Shown: in pieces, positions 23,095 to 40,778 of the stretch
Numbering within the stretch: position 1 is the first letter of the stretch
Layout: every line of letters begins with the position of its first letter
Source: Rosellinia necatrix
Taxonomy: Eukaryota > Ascomycota > Sordariomycetes > Xylariales > Xylariaceae
Assembly: GCA_021209875.1 (NCBI GenBank)
Contig: JAGYVD010000006.1
Span: forward strand, 4,154,001 to 4,218,000
Reading direction: 5' to 3'
Length of the DNA: 64,000 bases
The notes under the pieces: generated by a model
What the model saw: the letters and a program-made list of their open reading frames with translations, nothing else
Told to the model about the DNA's origin: nothing
Databases searched by the model: none
Made by a program: the position numbers and the translations under genes

Positions 23095-24074
23095 ATGTTC
23101 TCAAAGGCTCTAGCTTTCGCCCTGGCGGCGACATCCGTGGTTGCGGAGGGTATCCCCGGCTATGGCGGATACAGCGCCGTCTGGCAGGAGAATTTCAACG
23201 GCGCTGCTGGCTCCCTGGTGAACGAGGGTAACTGGAACATCATCGAGAGGTCCCAAAACGCCAATAACGAGTGGCAAACCTACACTCGATCCAACAGTAT
23301 GTGGCATCAAAGAATCCCACCCCCAAACTTGCCCGGAATTTGCCTGACTCTTTGTGCTGCGTAGAAAACCACCAACTTTCGGGCGGTGCTACGCTGCAGA
23401 TTGTGCCCCAAAATAACAATGGAGCCTGGACTTCAGCCCGTCTCGAGTCCAAATACGTATTCACTCCTGCCGATGGTCGTCGGACCATCATCGAGGCCAA
23501 GATCCGCTTCGGAAACAACGCGGAGGTGAACAAGCAGGGTATCTGGCCCGCCTTCTGGCTCTTGGGCGACTCGATCCGCCACGGCACCCCCTGGCCTCGG
23601 TGCGGTGAGGTTGATATCCTCGAGCGGGTCAGTGGTCATCCCACTGGTTACGGCACCGTCCACTGCGATGTGGCTCCCGGCGGCATCTGCAACGAGTTCA
23701 ACGGTATTGGCGGCACTACCAGCATCCCCGACAACGGCTGGCACACATGGCGTGTCGTCTTCGACCGCACCCCCGACTGGACGGGCGAGTCCATCACCTG
23801 GTACAAGGACGGCGGCCAGTTCATGCAGGTCACTGGCGGCCGCATCGGTAACCAGAATGTCTGGAACTCCCTCGCGACAACCCCCCAGTACATCATCCTC
23901 AACGTCGCTGTCGGCGGTGACTTCGTGAGTCCAAACCCACACATGAGAGCGTATACGATAGATCTTGTTGCTAATCTCCAATCTTAATAGCCTGGCGCAC
24001 CCAACGGAAACACCCTCGGCAACTGGGGCAGCGAGATGGAGGTCGCTTATGTCGCCCACTACCAATCCAACTAA
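23095..24074 (+). CDS. Secreted GH16 endo-beta-glucanase-like enzyme
   Basis: Glycoside hydrolase family 16, retaining, likely acting on beta-1,3(4)-glucans of plant, fungal or algal cell walls; the exact substrate cannot be read from sequence. Three exons: 23095-23296, 23365-23924 and 23991-24074, giving 281 aa. The start gives a signal peptide (MFSKALAFALAATSVVAEG). The catalytic signature EVDILE carries nucleophile Glu149, Asp151 and acid/base Glu154. The substrate-cleft Trp-rich segments WPAFWLLG and NGWHTWRVVFD match the jelly-roll fold. No membrane anchor, GPI signal or carbohydrate-binding module follows, so a simple secreted enzyme is expected. The 68-nt and 66-nt introns are canonical. 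Confidence 0.92.
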
Positions 24075-25146
24075 ATGGGGGCAAGCTAAGCCGTCACTCA
24101 TCGCGGGGCGATTGAAAGACAACCCGCGCCGTCCATCATCAGCGATAACGATCGGTATACGTCAACACTTATATATATACGTCGAGCATGAATTCTGCAT
24201 GGTGGCACGGCGTTTCTTACCTACACGACACTTCGGGCGTTCTGCATTTGATTTTTGTTTTATGCATATGAAGGGCGACGCATCATCATGATGATCATCA
24301 TCGGGACCGGGAGTTCACGGCTGGATACGAGAAGGGGACTGACTGACTGAATGAGCACGTTTTTGGTTTTGCGAGCGCCGCATTTGCATATACCACACTC
24401 GCTTGTGTTTTTGTCGTTGGTTTTCCGCACATTGTCCTTTTTGATTTGCTTCTCTGCACATATTCTTGCCGATTGGACATACTTACACAGGTGCTGTCGT
24501 ACCCTGCACATACCATTCTTCTTGAACATAGTTTTTTTTTATATAGCATGTTGCCTCTTGGGCACGTATATAAGCAGTATATGAATATATACAACTGATT
24601 AACACGGACAAACTAAAATTTGACTCTTCTGATAGGATGTGCACGTGTACGGAGAGCTTCGGCTTGGCTGGCGGTAGTATCACATAAAGTGAACACCGCA
24701 GAGCTAAATATAGCTTACACTGCTTGCGAAACTTAGCATGCTATTCTAGCACGGCGGAGGAAGTTGTCTACCAAGGCTCTCTCGGAAATTATATAACTCT
24801 GTAATGCGAACATGCGAAAGAAAAACATGCGGGGATCACCCGATGTCACCGGTTTGCATATTAGCCTAGGCTTGGGGCACTTGCGGGTTGCTACGTGGGT
24901 ACGGCGATACTGCCGAAACGGGCATCCTAGCTATGTATTTATGTATGTATGTATGTATGTATGTATGTATGTATGTACGGTAGGGTAGGCATGGAGCTAC
25001 ATATGTAGTTAGTATATTGGTCCGCTTGCGGGACAGACAATAATTAACTACGTAGTACGGAATAACTATATGTAACTAGTTAACTAGTCAATTCGTTAGT
25101 TAATTCGCTAGTTACACGCTCGATGTAGCAGCCGGCTCCCGCCTCG
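24075..25146. other. Gene-free stretch between GH16 and GH43
   Basis: Convergent 3' flanks plus a TATG microsatellite at 24932-24976. No gene is supported; short open frames have no motif. Confidence 0.55.
24932..24976. repeat. TATG tetranucleotide repeat
   Basis: About eleven tandem TATG/GTAT units in intergenic DNA. Confidence 0.9.
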
Positions 25147-27749
<2,603 letters not shown>

Positions 27750-28064
27750 TTTAATTGTGTACCTCAGCTCCGATGCTGTTCTTTGAGACAAATCTCACAA
27801 CGTATTCGAAGATTGATATTTTGCGGTAAAGTGCTATGCTATGCATACGGGGTATCATATGGACTCCGACTGCACCCCGCATCTCCAAGCCCGCCGGATA
27901 AATATGTAGGTGACAGAAAGTCGTGGTCCACTCTATCGGTTCACGATGCGCCGAGGCTTGGGGCTATTTGGTCATGTTTAAAGCTGGCAGAGGTTACTAT
28001 TCGCTGTAATGCAGTGTATATTTATAGTCACAATTGCCACTGAAACATCCGTCTGTGTACGGGC
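27750..28064. promoter_or_regulatory. GH43 promoter / transporter 3' flank
   Basis: A 315-bp gap between two genes on the same strand. It must carry the transporter terminator and the GH43 promoter. No specific site is called. Confidence 0.5.
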
Positions 28065-29883
28065 TTAGTTACCCCTATCCCCTTTCACCGAGTCATCCGA
28101 TGAGCTATGCGGCCTGAAGCTCGACTGCGCAATACGTTCGAGAGACAGACCTCGAGTCTCTTTCAAAAGGAAGAAAGCGGAACCCGCAATCACTATGTCG
28201 AAGATGCCTAGCGACAGTTAAATTGATGTTCTAGACAGGCATATGACGATGTAATACTTACCCCAGACGAGGAATGTTCCCCAGCCCAGTGACGCGATCA
28301 TGTAAGGTGTCGTGAGAGAGAAAACGAAGTTCCACAGCCATTGAGATGCTACACCGATAGCAACACCTGGCTCTCGAATACGCGCAGAAAAGATCCTAAT
28401 GGCATGAGTTAGTTGGAATGTTGGTGATTTTTATCTGCTAGAGTGCTTAGCACATACTCAGATACATAGGGCCATGGCATGGGTCCCCAGCTGAAGTTAT
28501 AGGCGACAACGAAGAGGTAAATGAGAGCGATAGTGGCGATAGCCGGAGGGCTCACTGTCGCCTGTTGCTCGGAGGGGGCTGGGAAGGACTTGACTACCGC
28601 CGCTGTAGTGACTTGACAGGCGCTCATAAGAACTGCGCCTCCTATAAGGACTTGGCGACGAGATAAACGCTCCGAGAACCAGAGTACAAATACACCGCAG
28701 GCCACCACTTTGACGGCACCAAAAATCGCCGTCACTAAAAGGCTGCGATCGCCACTTCCCACAATCAGCTTGAAGTATTGGGGGCCAAAGTATGCAAATG
28801 CGGTGGCGCCAGTGGCTTGTTGGGCCGTAAAGACAGCGAAGGCAGCGACAACACGTCTGAAGTTCTCACGCTGTAAGAGTTCTGTTCACTGATTAGGGCA
28901 TGCCTACGTACTACGCCAGAAAGTGAACAGCGCCTACCTTTGAACTGAAACCCTTCCGTGGCTCTCACTTCTGACTCCACACCGGCCCGAATCTCTTGCA
29001 TTTCGTCAATAGTAGCTTGGGAGCTGTCGGCACGAATCCACTGGAGGCTCTCCCAGGCCTCGGCATGACGACCCTTCTTGGTAAGCCATCGCGTGCTCTC
29101 GGGCAAGGTGAACATCCCCAGCCCGAGAACGGCTGCAGGCACAATCTGAAGGCCGATTGGGATTTGCCATTGGGCCGAGTTTCTGGGAGAAATGCCCCTC
29201 GCGACACCGTAATCAACGAAATACGATACAAAAATTCCCTATCGAAGTCAGCAGATGCCTCTATTAGGGTTGTATTGCTGGCATTCTACTCACGAAAGTG
29301 TAGAACCATTGGAAAAAGGACCCGACCTGGCCTCTCAACTCCTTCGGCATCATCTCGCTATTGAACATGGGAACTACGACCGTGGCGGCGCCAAGACCAA
29401 GCCCGGCGATGACACGTGCAATGTAAAACGCGGTGAGCGAATGGGTGTTGATAGTCTGGATAATGGCACCGATGATGAACACAAACGAGGATAGCATGAG
29501 CGCCTTCTTGCGGCCGAGTCTATCCGTTAGAGGCCATGCGAGGAAGCAGGCTACGAATGCGCCGAGTTGCTGCAACCCGACCGATAGGGAGCTTGTTCGC
29601 GTCCCGGCGCTGCTGCCGTAGCGATAGTCATTGTGGAAAGAGCTCAGTGTCAACACCCCGCCTGTTGATCCGCTGCCAGTCAATATACGTTTCTGTATGA
29701 CTATAAGCGATGGGTTACGGAGTACAGACCAACTCTGGGACAAGATTAGCATTCGTAATCGAGCGCCTCTTTCGAGTTTAATACCACTTACATGCCGCTA
29801 TCATATCCGAAGAGAAACCCGCCAAAACACACGACAGAGCCAAGCCAGTAGGCTCGCACTTTACCTAGATTCAGATCTTTCAT
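28065..29883 (-). CDS. MFS sugar transporter
   Basis: A 12-TM major facilitator sugar/H+ symporter of the plasma membrane; the substrate is unknown, but the neighbouring GH43 suggests a pentose or hexose. Exons: 29792-29883, a 5-nt microexon 29730-29734, 29294-29661, 28938-29238, 28458-28881, 28262-28395 and 28065-28207, giving 488 aa. Without the microexon the conserved GYDSGIVGGVLTL at TM1 cannot be built, and both flanking introns (57 and 68 nt) are canonical. Other landmarks: DRLGRKKAL between TM2 and TM3, the PESTRWL motif after TM6 with TKKGRHAEAW, the QQATGATAFAYFGPQY of TM7, and the ETRGLSLE motif after TM12. It is divergent from the arylsulfatase, separated by 849 bp. Confidence 0.92.
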
Positions 29884-32562
<2,679 letters not shown>

Positions 32563-33424
32563 GGGAAGGGGATTGCCGTGTTCCTGAAATTGGATCGTGT
32601 GGTATTTATAAGGTTCTTATCATATTATTCTAAATCACGTAGAGACGGTCGAGATAGTAAAAAGAAAATCAAGAATATCGGGAATTGCCCCATTTTTACA
32701 CGTGTAACGCCGGAACGCGTAGTGAGGACTTATAGTTCATGTTTCTAGTCGCTGTGAGGGCTCGGTAATTATTGTCACTGGCAACTAGTTTGGTACTGCA
32801 ACCTTCTGAACACTTGTAGGTATCTGTCAAATAGAATGTGCCGACGGAGTGGTGATATTGACAAAATTGTGGTTTCTCTTCAAAGTAGTTATTCAAGTTC
32901 ATATTTGATTAATACCGTAATGATTTCTCTAGTGTTTCTGAAGCGCCATGGAATGCCCACAGTGCCATCTGTTTCATTGATAGTACAGAGATAGCTACAC
33001 AGAAATGGCACTTTCTATACTACACATACCATCATGTTGCTGTTGTAGTAGGCCGTGTAACTAAGAAAAAGCGGTACTTTTACGATTATGATGATGAAAG
33101 CGATTAACAAAACGTTTGCTCGTATCCTTAGATGTTGGCTGAAAGAAAGGCTGGTTTTGAAACGTCGGGAGCCATAATCCCTTTATCTGAGCTGTGGGAA
33201 TAGCGATACAAACAATGTGATTATGAAGATTCTTTGTCTTCACTAGCTTGCGAGTTTAATATAAAGTCTCATGAAGACCAGAGCACTCTTCAGGATGAGA
33301 TTACTGTCATTTGTTGAGCCGGATTATTCACGGAGGACAACGAGGCTACGAGGACCTTCTAATTCTGAACGAAGATTGCTTGTAAGTGTCGTTTCCCTTC
33401 TCTCATCCGATCCCGAGGAGCGCC
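32563..33424. other. Gene-free stretch
   Basis: An 862-bp AT-rich stretch between two plus-strand genes. A possible non-coding first exon ending in GTAAGTGTCG (donor near 33380) precedes the next gene. Nothing else is supported. Confidence 0.5.
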
Positions 33425-34483
33425 ATGGGCCGCCAATCAAATCCATTTACCATACCGCCTGCACGGCAACCAAAGATCAACTTTCGGAGTCGTTCCAGGG
33501 CTGCTCAAAAACCAGAAGAAGAGTTTTTGGATAGATGGAGCCCTAAAATAGATAAAGATCACTACCGAAGAGTACGGCTCTACCGCAAGCGCAGGGGAGC
33601 GATTTTTCGTCATCGGCCAACGCCGAACAGTCCCAATGGCAGAATCTCAAGAACTCATCATGATACTGACGGCGATATGTGTAGAACGAACCATCTTGAG
33701 CCAACCGTCGACGGCCACACAACCTCTACTACGCTTCAGAGGATTAATAATACGGAATCTGTTATCTTGCCTTCAGAAATGGGCTCAACGTTTCAGGATG
33801 AGTTGGATAACTATGATGCCCAAATTAAATCCCTACAGCAGAATGAGTGGCCAGGCCCGCCGAATCCTAGATCATCGGCACTGCGCATAAGAGGAAACGA
33901 GTTCTCCGAACAGACGGCGAAAGATATAAAGCGATGGTCTTTCGTACAGGGAGTTCTCTACGGCGAGAATTCCGCGGCTCTACGGCACTCGGATCACATC
34001 CACCCTTCCACAAGCTACCGCGTTGGGGCCATTTTCAGTGCGCCCCATCATACCCCCCGCGCGATCGGAGAGAGGTGGGTGTCCGTGAGCGACCCTTACC
34101 ACACGGCGACGCCTTTCGGGGCCATACATAGTAAGTACAGGAAAATGGTGGTAGTCAAGGTATTTGGGGAGCATTGCGTCTGCCTCCCTATCTATTCACA
34201 TAACCAACAAGGACTCGATGGGAAGGAGTTTCTTGCCGAGTACATAAGTATTCGCGACGCTCACGACCCAGAACCCAAGGTCGCCGAAGGCGTTCATCAG
34301 AAGTTGCTTGCCATCAGGAATCATGATTTTCGCGGAAAGATCGTTTCCGGAAGGTCGAGCGTCAAACTTACCGAATTTTATTCGCACAGATATGATGTCC
34401 CCGCTACAATGGAGGGGAAGCTTGAGAGTACAAGTTTGTCAACGGAGAGGTTGCTTGACCTTGTAGCATATTTTAATGCCTAG
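33425..34483 (+). CDS. DUF6590-type fungal protein
   Basis: A 352-aa intron-free protein. The start is placed at 33425 because GCGCCATGGGC is a good fungal start context; a Met 13 codons upstream (33386) is in frame. The first 170 residues are basic and polar, probably disordered (RSRSRAAQKPEEE, RRVRLYRKRRGA). From about residue 200 a compact domain begins: SYRVGAIFSAPHH, then SKYRKMVVVKVFGEHCVCLPIYSHNQQGL and EYISIRDAHDPEP, ending in LTEFYSHRYDVP. This beta-rich pattern matches the fungal DUF6590 family as I know it; no molecular function is established. There is no signal peptide or membrane segment. It marks the left flank of the polyketide cluster and is not obviously part of it. Confidence 0.75.
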   Translation: MGRQSNPFTIPPARQPKINFRSRSRAAQKPEEEFLDRWSPKIDKDHYRRVRLYRKRRGAIFRHRPTPNSPNGRISRTHHDTDGDMCRTNHLEPTVDGHTTSTTLQRINNTESVILPSEMGSTFQDELDNYDAQIKSLQQNEWPGPPNPRSSALRIRGNEFSEQTAKDIKRWSFVQGVLYGENSAALRHSDHIHPSTSYRVGAIFSAPHHTPRAIGERWVSVSDPYHTATPFGAIHSKYRKMVVVKVFGEHCVCLPIYSHNQQGLDGKEFLAEYISIRDAHDPEPKVAEGVHQKLLAIRNHDFRGKIVSGRSSVKLTEFYSHRYDVPATMEGKLESTSLSTERLLDLVAYFNA

Positions 34484-34962
34484 TGGCTATCAGCGTACAT
34501 TCTGGCTACGGGCTTGATTTGGGTGTATTATAAAGTAGTGTTTATTTGTTTAGAAATCTTCCGTACTGCAACCGTACTTTGGGAATTAAATAACTTCTAA
34601 TAACTAGCAGATCCTGTTACCTGTGCTGATCGGTGATACTCATCCCTGCCCGACAACCGCCCTGCCAGGCACCGTGGGACATGATGTTTGCATCTGATAC
34701 AAAGGCTACATTTAGAAGGTTATTTTATGATGAGATGATATACTACTAACTAAACAGAGTAATTATCCTAGCAGAATTCTCCCTATTTGGCGCCTATTCA
34801 TGTTAATGAAACAATCTGCCTGATTCCATCCCATGCATCTAGCCAATAAACCAAGATATGATCATATGTTTATTTACTATCAGAATTCTTAAATTACTGT
34901 CAGATGGGTGAATTCCGATCCTCGGGGACGTGCTTTAGTCAAATAGAAGAAGGCTGTACCTC
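34484..34962. terminator. Convergent 3' flanks
   Basis: A 479-bp AT-rich gap between the stops of the DUF6590 gene and the P450 gene. No gene is seen. Confidence 0.5.
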
Positions 34963-37126
34963 TTACTCTGAGGTAGGCTCGTGCTGCTCGTCTCCCAAAA
35001 CTAGACCGTCTGGGGCCGTTCTCCACTGCGCCTCCTGATCGAGCAGCTTAGACACCTCGGCCCATTGTTCCCTTACGCATTGCGCTTTATACGAATTTCT
35101 CGGGGCTATGTTTGCCGGGAATGGGTTCGGAAGTGACATGACTCCATCCGCGAGGTCGTTCATATCAGGAATTTTCTCCTCATTTGTTTGAGGATCTACG
35201 ACTCTCTTGAAGTCAAAGGCCCAAACCAGCCGGGATATCGCCAAAAAGATGGACCTGTCAGCTATATGCATACCTTGACATCTGCGTCTACCTGCGCCGA
35301 AGACGAAGTGGTCTCGTTTTGTAGCATCTGGGTTGTTTGCCGCATCGATAGAGGTTTGGTGATCATCTATATAGCGTAGGGGCTCGAATCTCCGCGGGTC
35401 AGGGTGCCGCTTGGGATCATTATGTACAGCCCTAGTTTCACGCGTCAGTTCAACTTATCCCAGCATCCGTAGAGTAACGGCAGAACCGATGACTTGAACT
35501 CACCAAACGTTCATAATAACTATCGCATCTTTAGGAATGCAATATCCCATATAGGTATCATCTCGGGTAACTGCATGTGGTACACCCAACAAGAACCCTG
35601 GCATCCATCGGAGACTCTCCTTAGCACACGCCCGAATATACGGTAGGTGAGGTAGGTCATCTAGATCAGGGAAACGATCTCCGCAGATTTTATCAATTTC
35701 TGCTTGGGCCGCCCTGGCCACTTCGGGGAAAATGACCATGGCCTGGACGAACCCTACGAGGATACTTGCCGTTGTCTCAGACCCCGCTTGGAGTACTGAG
35801 CCACTAATGTAAGCACCGAGGTCGTCAGAAAAGCTTTCTCGCTTTTGCATTCGAATGAGGTCCACGCATACGCACGGCTTTTATTGTTCAGGGTCAGTAC
35901 AGACCTCTTTCAGTGTGGTTCTCGGGTTGTCTTACCTTGGAAGTCCCATCTCGAATCTGCTGCTTGATGGAGAAGAAATAATTCCGGAATAACTTTCTTT
36001 CCTTTCGGTGCACTTCTTTTGCTATTCTTTTAATGGGGAGCAGGAAATCAGGAAGCCGGCGGAGGGCTGGGACCAGATCTAGCATGGCAGCTGTCTATTA
36101 GAATTGAGGTATCAGTATTATTTTCTCTGGCAAGGATTAAATATCAGTTTCGATCAATTTTAACGCTTGGTCAAAGTCACTGTGGCTACTTCATGCGACA
36201 TACCCTTGTAGCGATGAGCTCGGAACTGTGGTCAAAGATCTGAGGACATTGTTAGTGTGTAAAAACATTGATCTATCATTTCAATCACACACATCGAACG
36301 CTTCTTTGAATCTCGTGTCATGTATGCTTGTAGTACGGAACCCTGTAGACCAACCGGAGTCAGTGTATTCCCTTGCTAGTCAAGAAATAAGCTGGTAGAG
36401 TCATGTCTCAGAAGTGGCCAATACTACAGCAGCGAAAGAAGAAACGTAACTTTCGTGGCGGGCGAGGAAGAGGGCTCCCGATTGACGTACCAAAGGTCAT
36501 TTGGGTCGTAAGCGACGCCGTATAGCGACGCAAGTGATCAATGAAATCATTGGGGTTCTCTAAAAACCCGAGTAACATCGCTTTACTCTCAAGATCTTGA
36601 TAAGGTATGTATGTCCTCGCTGCAGACACACTTAGAATCTGGTGGAGAAACTTCCGAACCATTTTCCACGCGTTGTTTGGCGAGTTTGGCTGCGGTTGAG
36701 TCATGTTAGGCCCGTCTGCGCGGTCACAGTAGGCAGATGTGTGAATCAATGAATACTTACCATGAAGAGAACCCTCAGCCCACCGCTTAATATGTCCTGG
36801 GCAATATATGCTTCCGGTCTAGATGAATAGATAGCACCTCGCTTATCTACAAGATCCTTAATAGCCAGATCCGAATTCAGTACTATCATGACCTTTGTTC
36901 CAAGCATCAGCGAGTAAATAGGTCCGTACTCTCTTGCCCATTTCTCAAACTGTATATAGCGTCTCTCCCTTGGTATCTGATGTAAGTTACCGATGATAGG
37001 TAATGTAGGCGGCCCAGGCGGATAGTCCTTAGGTCTACGCCCAATATTGTTCAGCTGCCAGAGTACTATCAAGAAAAATGCAGCAACAGCAAGAGAAAAG
37101 GGGGTTGGAGTTATGCGTAACGACAT
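34963..37126 (-). CDS. Cytochrome P450 monooxygenase (cluster)
   Basis: A heme-thiolate monooxygenase anchored in the ER membrane; in this cluster it probably hydroxylates the polyketide. Seven exons: 36761-37126, 36491-36689, 36293-36342, 36204-36239, 35936-36094, 35504-35877 and 34963-35431, giving 550 aa. The start at 37126 (MSLRITPTPFSLAVAAFF) begins with the membrane anchor; an in-frame Met eight codons upstream is possible. Landmarks: the Pro-rich hinge YPPGPPTLPIIGN, the I-helix oxygen-binding AGSETTAS, the K-helix ESLR, the DPRRFEP region, and the heme-binding FGAGRRRCQG. Two exons are very short (36 and 50 nt), which often misleads gene callers. The C-terminal tail after the heme is longer than usual (about 90 residues). 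It is divergent from SDR-1. Confidence 0.92.
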
Positions 37127-37901
37127 GATAAACTTCTCAGGCGTGCACACGGGTGCTCAGAATGCCACTGCTAGGGATACAAGGAAAACGAAATCAGTTG
37201 TGCTATCAATTAATACTATCTGCATCGCCTACATTGTATATTCTAGGTATGATGATGATATAATAGGCTATGACGATTGTACCTTGATCAGGTTTCAGTG
37301 TTTCGCTGTGAACCGGGTCTTATTACTACGCCACCAAGAACACAATTGGGATGACGTAAGATCTGGGCGGTGGAAGGGCGGAGGGGGGGAGAGGGGAAGA
37401 GGGGTTGATAAACAAGTCCGTTAGAACTTGAGCGAACACCCAAATGTTGAGATTCGTAATAAGAAGCCCGTAAGCCGCATGTGTGATGGCACAACACCAA
37501 CGGCGCATGCGTAATCACGCCACGGACTTACTGCGCAGTAAATAAACTCCATCCAGTAACACACGTTTTAGCTAACCAAATAGAGAAAAAATCCCCCCCC
37601 CAAAAAAGGAAAATAAACCGAAAAACGAGAACACCTCCATCACTACCCTAACTCCGGACTCGCAATGCATGTCATCTGCCATGTAGTGCGCCGAAAACAT
37701 GATGCTAAACCATCGTATTCATCGTGATCCATAAATCGGGCATAGTTTTGGCCCATCTACCATGAAGCATGAAATCGTGCTGTGCAAGCAGAAGCACAAT
37801 ATCAAAGTGTATCTCTGAGCTACCTTTCACGACCCAGTTGTTCCGGACTTGCATCCAAACTACATGTCACCAAAACTATCAACTTTACTGTACTATTGAA
37901 A
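37127..37901. promoter_or_regulatory. Divergent promoter region P450 / SDR-1
   Basis: A 775-bp gap between divergent starts. It holds CCGGACT at 37654-37660 and CCGGACTT at 37843-37850, the latter only about 52 bp before the SDR-1 start. The motif recurs in other cluster promoters. Confidence 0.5.
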
Positions 37902-39232
37902 ATGATCGCAAGCGAGAAATACGCCTTGGTAACCGGGTATGTAACCGGCACATTAATGGTTTCCTCCTCTTGCTCTACCACACTTGTTAACATGGATCCA
38001 GGTGTGGCCGAGGTGGAATCGGCGAAGCCCTCGTCAACGAGTACAAGCGTCGCGGCATCCACGCCATCGCCACTGTGTTGCCGGCAGAAGCCAGCGACCA
38101 TCTAGAGCAGGCCGGCATCACGTTTTTCCCCCTCGATGTCACGGACGAAAAGTCCGTGTTGGAGTTAAAGGGGCGCGTGGAAAAGCTCACTGATGGACGT
38201 CTTGATGTCCTCGTGAACTGCGCGTATGTAGAAGGCGTTTCGCAGCCCCTGGTCTGTGTTTGCGAGCTAAGCTTTGAGCAGTGGAATTGCCTACACCATG
38301 ACAGCCATCGATACTGACGTCGCGGCTGTTCAACGCATGTTTGATATTAATCTCTTTGGTCCAATGCGCATGGTTCATCACTTCCATCATCTACTTATTA
38401 AAGCGCAGGGGGCTATCGTGAATATCGGCTCCATAGGTGGCGTGATACCATACCTATATGGATGTAAGTTGAAATAAGGAGGGAAGAGATTGGATTGTCT
38501 TGCTGATAAGAAGGTTCCCAGCGTCCTATAATGCCACCAAGGCAGGTCTTCACCATTGGGGTAACACCCTCCGCGTTGAAATGGCCCCATTGAAGTGCGT
38601 CGCCTTTTGCTCCAGACTATGATTGCCTTGGATCGCTAATAGATTTGAAATCGCAGTGTTAGAGTAATCACGGTGCGTCTAGTTTGCAAAGTCATCACCT
38701 ACTATCCTCCATCAACTAGTATTGATAATATGTAGATCATCTCGGGGGAGGTTAGCACAAATATCCTCAAGAATGACGCACATAGACGCCTGCCGAAAGG
38801 TTTGCACTTCAATCAAACTAGACTGAAGTTAAGAGTTGCTGACGACCTACTAGGATCTTATTACGCGCCTCTTGCGGAGGAATTCCACCAGCATGTCACA
38901 CGTGTGCCACGTAAGGAAACCGCCACTCAGTACGCCGATGGAGCTCATGACTGACTGAGGGTTAGAGGGTGCTACTGACCGGTTTCAGTATGCGGCCAAC
39001 GTGGTGACACAGAGCCTAAGCCCATCGCCACCAGCGTGGTACTGGTATGGTAGCTATACGGGGTGGACACGCTTCTATGACATCTTTGGCTGGCGCACAA
39101 TTTGGGTAAGAGCTACCACCCGTGATCCCTCGTATAAATCTGACTGTATCACAGGATTCGACGCTTTGGAAGTGGTTTAATCTGAGAAAGTTGCAGCAGG
39201 CTCACGAAGCCAATGTCAAAAGGGGCTTGTAG
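37902..39232 (+). CDS. Short-chain dehydrogenase SDR-1 (AYR1-like)
   Basis: An NADP(H)-dependent short-chain dehydrogenase/reductase of the type often annotated as 1-acyl-DHAP reductase-like; three SDRs are expected in salicylaldehyde-type clusters. Nine exons: 37902-37936, 38002-38223, 38282-38463, 38522-38594, 38657-38672 (16 nt), 38736-38799, 38854-38910, 38966-39105 and 39155-39232. All phases agree, giving 288 aa. The Rossmann motif VTGCGRGGIG lies across the first intron; NCAGIAY is the NAG motif; the catalytic Tyr-Lys pair is SYNATKAG. For exon 8, I chose the acceptor TTAG at 38965 over the stronger-looking CAG downstream, because only this keeps frame and gives GATDRFQYAANVV. The C-terminus is Trp/Tyr-rich (PPAWYWYGS, then WTRFYDIFGW), suggesting membrane association. 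Confidence 0.88.
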
Positions 39233-40061
39233 ATGGTTCAGGCGATATCTAGGAGATGTAGGGTGAACCTAGTGTTGTTTTGTTTATGAATAAACGAGGT
39301 TGGGTTTATTGAAAATCATGTAGCTGAATGTTAGTGGATAGAATTTGAGAATCCGCGAAACATTTTTACTATGTGATTGAGTTTAGATCATTATTCAATA
39401 AGTTTCGACAATTAGGGGGGTTAACTACATTTTAATTACTATACTACTACTAAACTACATGTCCAACACAGTCATTCATAAATCATTGCCAATTATGACT
39501 CGGCTTCGTTGGCCTCTTGGTCAAGGTCAAACATCAAATAATGGCGAAAATATAGTGTATGGGCTGGTCATTCACACCTAATGATATTCTATGTTAAATG
39601 ACTAAACCAACATAATGCAGCATGGGGAACATTTCAGGGCTCTGTGACGTTAGGGCATCTTCGTGTGGATAATAATGCTTTTTGACTGGTTATATAATAC
39701 CCCTCTCATCTTATGCCAGCCGCTTCGCTGTCTTGTGCGACTGATTTTTCTTTTGTTGCTCCTTTGAAATTTAAGGAGTTACCCACACACCCTTTCTACA
39801 AAACGGAGGTATTTTCAAGAAAAGATCATGGATGTACGATAAGTATTTAAAGGTGAATCGGTCGCAGAATATCGCCAGTGGGGAGGGGGACGCACATTTA
39901 TTGAGTCAATCATTGAAGCGCAAATATGACGATACTTCGTACGAGTTAGAAATGTTATATAATCTAGCCCGCCCTATCTTCCCCAAGAACCTCCAAATAC
40001 CCCCACCAGGTCCCCGCTTCATCTTGCGTCATTTTCTCACCTATGTTCTTATTGAACCCGA
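39233..40061. other. Convergent gene-free stretch
   Basis: An 829-bp AT-rich gap between the SDR-1 and cupin-1 stops. No gene is supported; one 77-codon open frame at 39832 has no motif. Confidence 0.5.
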
Positions 40062-40778
40062 TTAATCCTTCTTGGGCCCCTGGCCGTCCTCATAATCGGC
40101 ATATTCCTGCATGAGATAGCCCATGTCGAAGTCAAGGGCCTTGCCGTTGACAATGACGGGCGCGACGTCGAGGAGGACGTACAGCATGCGCGCCGGGGCC
40201 GTCTCGGACGGGTTGCGCCACTTGTGCATGCAGGCCCGGTTGATGGACACGTCGCCGGGAACCATGGTCCGCTTCTCACCCGACCCTAATGTGATCTCCA
40301 TCGTTCCCTCGCACACGGTCCCGATCACCAGCGACAGCGATCGGTGTAGGTTCGACTCCACGCCGGGCGCAAAGTCGATCATTCGCACTACGCTCCCGTT
40401 TGGAATATGCAAAGAAGGCTGGGAGCTGTGGTCAGCTTAGAGAGTCCTACGGGGGCTTGCGTATATGCGTGCGTATACGGACATTCTTCTTGGCAAGCTC
40501 CAGGTCCTCGTTGCCCGTTAGCTCGATAGGGGTCTTGTAGCTGCTGTAGAAGATGTTCTGAGCAGCGGCACCTCCAATCATGACGGTTTGGTGGTCGCCG
40601 TTGTCGCTCTAGCCTCGTAAGTCAGTCCTTATCGTTGGTTGATGTGTGGCTATGCATGTTGGCCTGCACTGACTTGAAGGAAAACCGGGTCACCATTGCT
40701 GTTGTGGCCAGTGATATACCGGTTGGTCTTTCGAAGACCAGGGGCGGGGAAGCCTGTGCAGGGGCCTGAGCGAGACAT
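40062..40778 (-). CDS. Cupin-domain protein 1 (cluster)
   Basis: A small single-domain cupin of 195 aa, in the group found in fungal salicylaldehyde-type PKS clusters, where a cupin is needed with SDRs to form the aromatic aldehyde/alcohol. Exons: 40674-40778, 40483-40608 and 40062-40418; two donors are weak (GTCAGT, GTCCGT). Cupin motif 1 is reduced: a single His in ESNLHR instead of HxH, with no clear Glu ligand. Motif 2 keeps His and Asn (PGDVSINRACMHKWRN). There is no signal peptide. It is a paralogue of cupin-2: both share the ITGH opening, a matching FL segment, the SGEKR..GD turn and an intron in phase 0 at the same place before PSL/PGL. Its upstream CCGGACTT lies at the same distance as in cupin-2. 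Confidence 0.85.

Noticed and set aside
38910..38996. Stronger-looking acceptor TTTCAG at 38996 for SDR-1 exon 8
   Set aside because: It puts the conserved YAANVV segment out of frame; the TTAG acceptor at 38965 keeps frame and adds family-like residues.
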